A DNA stretch of 64,000 nt. Source: Tunicatimonas pelagia (GTDB taxonomy: Bacteria > Bacteroidota > Bacteroidia > Cytophagales > Cyclobacteriaceae). The position numbers were made by a program, and so were the translations under genes. Shown piece by piece: positions 60,313-64,000 of this stretch. The stretch lies in contig NZ_CP120683.1 in NCBI RefSeq assembly GCF_030506325.1, positions 5,770,501-5,834,500 on the forward strand. Reading direction: 5' to 3'. Position 1 is the stretch's first letter. Each line of letters starts with the position of its first letter. A model generated the notes under the pieces. The model saw nothing but the letters and a program-made list of their open reading frames with translations, was not told where the DNA came from and did not search any database.

Positions 60313-60349
60313 TCTATTTTGTACCTTACCATTGCTAACGGCAAAAGCA

Positions 60350-61690
60350 TTGAATTCATTTCAAGAAAATTTTCGCAAATATAATAACGAACAGCGGTTG
60401 TTCGAACCCAACGACCGAATCCTTCTTTCCGTAAGTGGGGGAGTGGACTCGTCGGTGCTCAGTTATCTTTTCTCACAAGAACGTTGCCACTGGGCTATTG
60501 CCCACAATAATTTTCAATTACGAGGCGAAGAGTCAGTGCAGGATGAAGTGTTTGTTCGGGAGCTAGCGGAAGAGTACGCGGTTCCTTTTTTTAGTAGCTC
60601 GTTCAATACCCAGGTCTTTGCCGATAGCCAAAAAATATCTACCCAAATGGCAGCTCGTCAGCTTCGTCGGGAGTGGTTTAAGTACTTAGCTGCCGACGAA
60701 GGTTTTAGTTACGTAGCTTTGGCTCATCACCATAACGACCAACTGGAAACCATGCTACTGAACCTAGCCAAAGGTGGTGGTATTGCTGGGTTGCGAGGAA
60801 TGTTACCCAAAGTAGACATCTGGATTCGGCCGTTGCTGTGGGCAACGAAAGAAGAAATTCTAGCTTACGCTGAACAAAATCAACTGAAGTGGCGAGAAGA
60901 TCGCAGCAATGCGGAAGATTATTACCAGCGTAATCAGGTCCGCCACCATATTATTCCGGCTTTGCAAAAGATAAATCCGGCTTTGCTAGAAACCACGCAA
61001 ACTACTTTTCAACGCTTAAGGGAGGTAGAAGCTATTTTCCAGCGCGATGTGGAAAAGATTGAAAATGAGGTAATTACTAGAGAAGATGGGGCAATATTTA
61101 TTCGTAAGGATATTTTAAAAGAGCACCCTCAAGCAACTTCTTTGCTGCTAGAATGGGTTTCACCCTACGGATTTACCTGGAATGAAGCGAAGCAGATTTC
61201 AGATGCCGTAAGGCGAGGTAGTCAATCCGGTAAGCAGTTTCTTTCAGACGGTTATTGTCTCTGGATGGATCGGGAACAATTAATTATAACGGTGAGAGAT
61301 TCTGCGATAGAGTTTTTTGTTCAGCACCCCGCGGAAGAAACTACGTCAACTCCGTTTGGTCAACTACAAGGTAAAAAAGTAGAAGTGCCAGATTACCCGA
61401 TAAAACCGGATGCAAACGTTGCCACGCTAGCGTATTCCAAACTTCAGTTTCCCCTTCAAGTTCGTCGCTGGAAGCCGGGCGATACATTTCAGCCGTTGGG
61501 AATGAAGCATCATAAAAAGGTGAGTGATTTTCTCATTGACAGTAAAGTGCCTCGTTACCAGAAAGAAAAAGTGCTAGTTTTGCTTTCCGGCGATGAAATA
61601 GTGTGGCTCATTGGTCACCGGATTGACCATCGCTTTCGGCTTACTGAACCGGATGCACCCATTTACGAAATCACTTGGCAAGCTCACTAG
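60350..61690 (+). CDS. tilS: tRNA(Ile)-lysidine synthase
   Basis: 446 aa from TTG at 60350 (MNSFQENFRKYNNEQRLF); an ATG at 60302 would add 16 hydrophobic residues and overlap the OstA-like gene. The PP-loop SGGVDS (29-34) binds ATP, and LAHHHNDQLETMLLNLAKGGG is the N-type catalytic segment. The C-terminal domain (VRRWKPGDTFQPLGMKHHKK) is conserved. It changes C34 of tRNA-Ile(CAU) to lysidine so that AUA is read as isoleucine. The start is less certain than the rest. Confidence 0.92.
   Translation: MNSFQENFRKYNNEQRLFEPNDRILLSVSGGVDSSVLSYLFSQERCHWAIAHNNFQLRGEESVQDEVFVRELAEEYAVPFFSSSFNTQVFADSQKISTQMAARQLRREWFKYLAADEGFSYVALAHHHNDQLETMLLNLAKGGGIAGLRGMLPKVDIWIRPLLWATKEEILAYAEQNQLKWREDRSNAEDYYQRNQVRHHIIPALQKINPALLETTQTTFQRLREVEAIFQRDVEKIENEVITREDGAIFIRKDILKEHPQATSLLLEWVSPYGFTWNEAKQISDAVRRGSQSGKQFLSDGYCLWMDREQLIITVRDSAIEFFVQHPAEETTSTPFGQLQGKKVEVPDYPIKPDANVATLAYSKLQFPLQVRRWKPGDTFQPLGMKHHKKVSDFLIDSKVPRYQKEKVLVLLSGDEIVWLIGHRIDHRFRLTEPDAPIYEITWQAH
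60376..60383 (-). promoter_or_regulatory. Candidate -7 element for the OstA-like gene
   Basis: TATATTTG on the minus strand, 64 nt upstream of the start codon and inside the first codons of tilS. No good -33 at the expected distance. Confidence 0.35.
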
Positions 61691-61811
61691 TTTGGCGAAA
61701 ACTGTGTATTTTTGGTAGCGATACTTTCTTCGTGCCATTAGTAATCTTCAGTATCTAATTATCAGATAGCTAGGCAAGCAGAATTTTCAATTTGTAATTT
61801 GCAATCACATA

Positions 61812-62333
61812 ATGCGAAATCCCTTTCAACGGTCGTTTACAGATGAGGAGCTAGGGCTCATTGATTTTCTGTCCACCTTTCAGTTATTTGAGCAGCTTAC
61901 CGCTAAGGAAAAGTCAGCTTTCTTTTCGTATCTGTACCTCCGAAAATACAAAGAAGATGAAGTAGTGTTTTTCCGAAAAGATCCTAGTCATGCGTTGTAC
62001 TTAGTAAAAAGTGGTCGAGTGGCTTTACTAATCGACGAGGGGCAAGATTTTGAAACGTTAAGTGTTGTTAGTGCCGGACAATCTTTTGGAAACAACACCT
62101 TACTGGTGAAGACTCAACGTCCCTACAGCTCGGTAGTGCGTTCAACGGAAGCTGAGCTTTACGTAATTCCTCATGTAAATATTCAGGACGTATTTGCCAG
62201 TAATCCCCGGATTAAGGCCAAGATGTTGGCTTCCTTAGGCGAAATACACGATGCTTATCTCCAGGATTTGTTTCACGTATATCGTTCGGCTAAAGGCTTT
62301 TTTAATCTCAACCAAGTGAGTGCCAATATTTAG
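61812..62333 (+). CDS. Cyclic nucleotide-binding domain protein without HTH
   Basis: 173 aa. Residues about 22-145 form one cNMP-binding beta-roll (LFEQLTAKEKSAFFSYLYLR, ALYLVKSGRVALLIDEGQDF, SAGQSFGNNTLLVKTQRPYS). The family's cAMP-contact segment would be FGN here rather than FGE, and the Arg is replaced within QRPYSSV, so ligand binding is uncertain. No DNA-binding domain follows, only a short helical tail. Function unknown. Confidence 0.8.
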   Translation: MRNPFQRSFTDEELGLIDFLSTFQLFEQLTAKEKSAFFSYLYLRKYKEDEVVFFRKDPSHALYLVKSGRVALLIDEGQDFETLSVVSAGQSFGNNTLLVKTQRPYSSVVRSTEAELYVIPHVNIQDVFASNPRIKAKMLASLGEIHDAYLQDLFHVYRSAKGFFNLNQVSANI

Positions 62334-62412
62334 GCAATCCGGTTTGGGTTTGTCTCCTTCCTGATTTAGATTGCAAGTGCGAATATTTTTTCACTCAAAA
62401 TCAACCTAGTTT

Positions 62413-63339
62413 ATGAAAGTTACTGTAGTAGGAGCGGGTAACGTAGGGGCTACTTGCGCCGACGTGCTGGCTTACCGCGAAATTGCTAATGAGGTAATTG
62501 TTGTCGATATTAAAGAGGGGCTAGCCGAAGGAAAAGCCCTTGATATATGGGAGAAAGCTCCCATCAACTTATATGACACTCGAACCGTAGGGGCTACGAA
62601 TGATTACAGCAAAACTGCTGGATCAGAAGTGGTGGTAATCACTTCCGGCTTGCCTCGCAAACCCGGCATGTCGCGTGATGATTTGATCGGCACCAACGCC
62701 AAGATTGTAAAATCAGTGACCGAAAACGTAATCGAGCATTCGCCCGATGCCATTATCATCGTAGTTTCTAACCCACTGGATGTAATGACCTATCAGGCGC
62801 ATCTTACTTCTAAGGCACCGCGCACCAAAGTAATGGGTATGGCGGGTATTTTGGATACGGCTCGCTACCGAGCGTTCTTAGCTGAAGCTCTGGATGTTTC
62901 ACCTAAAGACATTCAGGCTGTGCTGATGGGTGGCCACGGCGATACGATGGTTCCGCTGCCTCGCTACACGACCGTAGGTGGAATTCCGGTAACCGAACTG
63001 ATTGATGACGATAAACTAGCTGCTATTGTGCAACGCACCAAAACGGGTGGCGGAGAGCTGGTAAAACTAATGGGCACCTCGGCCTGGTATGCTCCTGGTT
63101 CAGCTGCGGCGCAGATGGTAGAGGCTATTGTAAAAGATCAGCGACGAGTGTTTCCGGTATGTATTCAGTTGGATGGAGAGTACGGTATCAGCGACTGCTA
63201 CTTGGGAGTTCCGGTTATTCTGGGTAAAAACGGAGTAGAGAAGGTGATTGAATTGCAGTTGAATGACGATGAGATGGAGCTACTGAAAACCTCCGAGCAG
63301 CACGTACGCGAAGTGATGAAGGTGCTAGAAGACATGTAA
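62413..63339 (+). CDS. mdh: Malate dehydrogenase (LDH-like type)
   Basis: 308 aa. NAD loop VGAGNVGATCAD (6-17), substrate arginines Arg82 and Arg88 (GLPRKPGMSRDD), Asn120, the LDTARYR segment (147-153) and catalytic His175 in GGHGD. Arg82 marks it as malate- rather than lactate-specific. TCA-cycle enzyme. It is followed after 3 nt by a long inverted repeat with a T-run. Confidence 0.97.
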   Translation: MKVTVVGAGNVGATCADVLAYREIANEVIVVDIKEGLAEGKALDIWEKAPINLYDTRTVGATNDYSKTAGSEVVVITSGLPRKPGMSRDDLIGTNAKIVKSVTENVIEHSPDAIIIVVSNPLDVMTYQAHLTSKAPRTKVMGMAGILDTARYRAFLAEALDVSPKDIQAVLMGGHGDTMVPLPRYTTVGGIPVTELIDDDKLAAIVQRTKTGGGELVKLMGTSAWYAPGSAAAQMVEAIVKDQRRVFPVCIQLDGEYGISDCYLGVPVILGKNGVEKVIELQLNDDEMELLKTSEQHVREVMKVLEDM

Positions 63340-63342
63340 TCT

Positions 63343-63431
63343 GTTGATAGTTGACAATTGATAATTGATAGTGTGTATCAAATGGTTCGCTTTTACTTAT
63401 CCATTATCAATTGTCAACTGTCAATTTTTTT
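63343..63431 (+). terminator. Long inverted repeat with T-run after mdh
   Basis: AGTTGACAATTGATAAT (63349-63365) pairs perfectly with 63403-63419; six further outer positions (63343-63348 with 63420-63425) pair with two wobbles. Seven T follow (63425-63431). This looks like a terminator for mdh, yet its right arm lies inside the coding sequence of the next lipoprotein. Confidence 0.65.
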
Positions 63432-63864
63432 GTTGTTCATCACCGCTTGTCAACCGTCCGCTACTTCCGAGCGTACGGTGGATGAGTTGAAAGCGGGGCA
63501 ATCAACTAATACAGATTCGCTAGAAGATACCTCCCTCTCGCAGATAACTCTGCTGGCTCAGCAGATTGAGCAAGTGCGGCAATTGCAGGAGCAGTTTCGC
63601 AAGGATCTAGATAGCCTCTATGCGCTCGATACTATAGTCCAGAATCAGACTGATACTTTAGAAAGCATCTATTTCGCCCTAACCGATGCGGAAACCGCTT
63701 GGATTGTGTTACGCACGCAGTATCCCGCTCAGTTTGACAGCGTTGATCTCGATACCGATACTACTCAAAGCGAAAACTTTGAGGCATCTTTAGAAACAGT
63801 ACAACGGGCGTTGAAAGGTGGCATTGAGCGAGCAGAACGCTGGAATTCCATGCAACCCAAATAA
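63382..63864 (+). CDS. Hypothetical lipoprotein with signal peptide built from a repeat
   Basis: 160 aa from ATG at 63382; a TTG at 63358 would add eight residues lying in the repeat. The signal MVRFYLSIINCQLSIFLLFI leads to a clean lipobox ITAC (Cys23). The SIINCQLSI part is encoded by the right arm of the inverted repeat. The mature part is acidic, helical and probably coiled coil (LAQQIEQVRQLQEQFRKDLD). No family recognised. Confidence 0.65.
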   Translation: MVRFYLSIINCQLSIFLLFITACQPSATSERTVDELKAGQSTNTDSLEDTSLSQITLLAQQIEQVRQLQEQFRKDLDSLYALDTIVQNQTDTLESIYFALTDAETAWIVLRTQYPAQFDSVDLDTDTTQSENFEASLETVQRALKGGIERAERWNSMQPK

Positions 63865-64000
63865 AACCTCTACCCAGATTAATTCGTATTCCAGGCAAGG
63901 TCGAATGGCAGAGCCCCCAGCTCTCCTAGAGTCTGTGACTAGCTCCAGTAGAGTTAGAGAAATTATTAATTAGGTTAAGTACCACCAAAAATCTCACTAA
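63865..64000. other. Intergenic tail of the window
   Basis: 136 nt with a weak GAGCCCCCAGCTC-like palindrome but no ORF, tRNA or clear promoter. Confidence 0.4.

Overview
The window is a slice of a Bacteroidota chromosome, most likely order Cytophagales. The evidence is a run of promoters of the phylum's own type (TTG/TTTG, 17-21 nt, then TAnnTTTG), start codons without purine-rich Shine-Dalgarno boxes, a protein with a type IX secretion sorting domain, a DUF4835/PorD-like protein, DUF3467 directly after rpoC, and the gene order bamD-rpoZ-coaBC-porD-recN. I cannot name the genus.

Region by region. 1-2473 (minus): a CE15-like esterase lipoprotein and a PhoD-like phosphatase cut off by the window edge, with overlapping stop and start codons. 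2647-5229: an M1 aminopeptidase lipoprotein. 5270-36348: the translation and transcription core, all on the plus strand: tRNA-Tyr, tRNA-Gly, tRNA-Thr, tuf, tRNA-Trp, secE, nusG, rplKAJL, rpoBC, DUF3467; then rpsL, rpsG, fusA, rpsJ and a terminator; then rplC to rpsN; then rpsH to secY, infA, rpmJ, rpsM, rpsK, rpsD, rpoA, rplQ and a strong terminator. rpmD and rpmJ are short genes (59 and 38 aa). The block is cut into units by four recognisable promoters (upstream of tRNA-Tyr, rpsL, rplC and rpsH).

36387-43494 is housekeeping: carA, eno, a FtsB/DivIC-like division protein, a small outer-membrane barrel candidate, a malate/lactate (Ldh2-type) dehydrogenase, a Ppx/GppA phosphatase and an acyl-CoA carboxylase carboxyltransferase subunit. 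43539-44863 is a small accessory-looking pair (a lipoprotein with a TonB-like C-terminus and a TPR protein). Then come an EEP-family hydrolase and a rhomboid protease. 46703-52143 (minus) is bamD-rpoZ-coaBC-porD-recN, with two heptanucleotide tandem arrays between porD and recN. A T9SS cargo protein follows.

53274-58562 looks like a sugar or polyol catabolic operon: a TIM-barrel isomerase/epimerase, a two-subunit transketolase, a zinc dehydrogenase and an SDR, interrupted by an AT-rich orphan gene resembling SUKH-type immunity proteins. The end carries an OstA-like LPS-transport protein, tilS, a cyclic-nucleotide-binding-domain protein, mdh and a lipoprotein whose signal peptide is encoded by one arm of an intergenic inverted repeat.

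I see no phage, IS element, CRISPR array or defence island. The most unusual signals are non-coding: inverted repeats that begin inside the -7 element of all four translation-operon promoters, the paired 7-bp tandem arrays, and families of low-complexity inverted repeats in spacers, one of which has entered a coding sequence.
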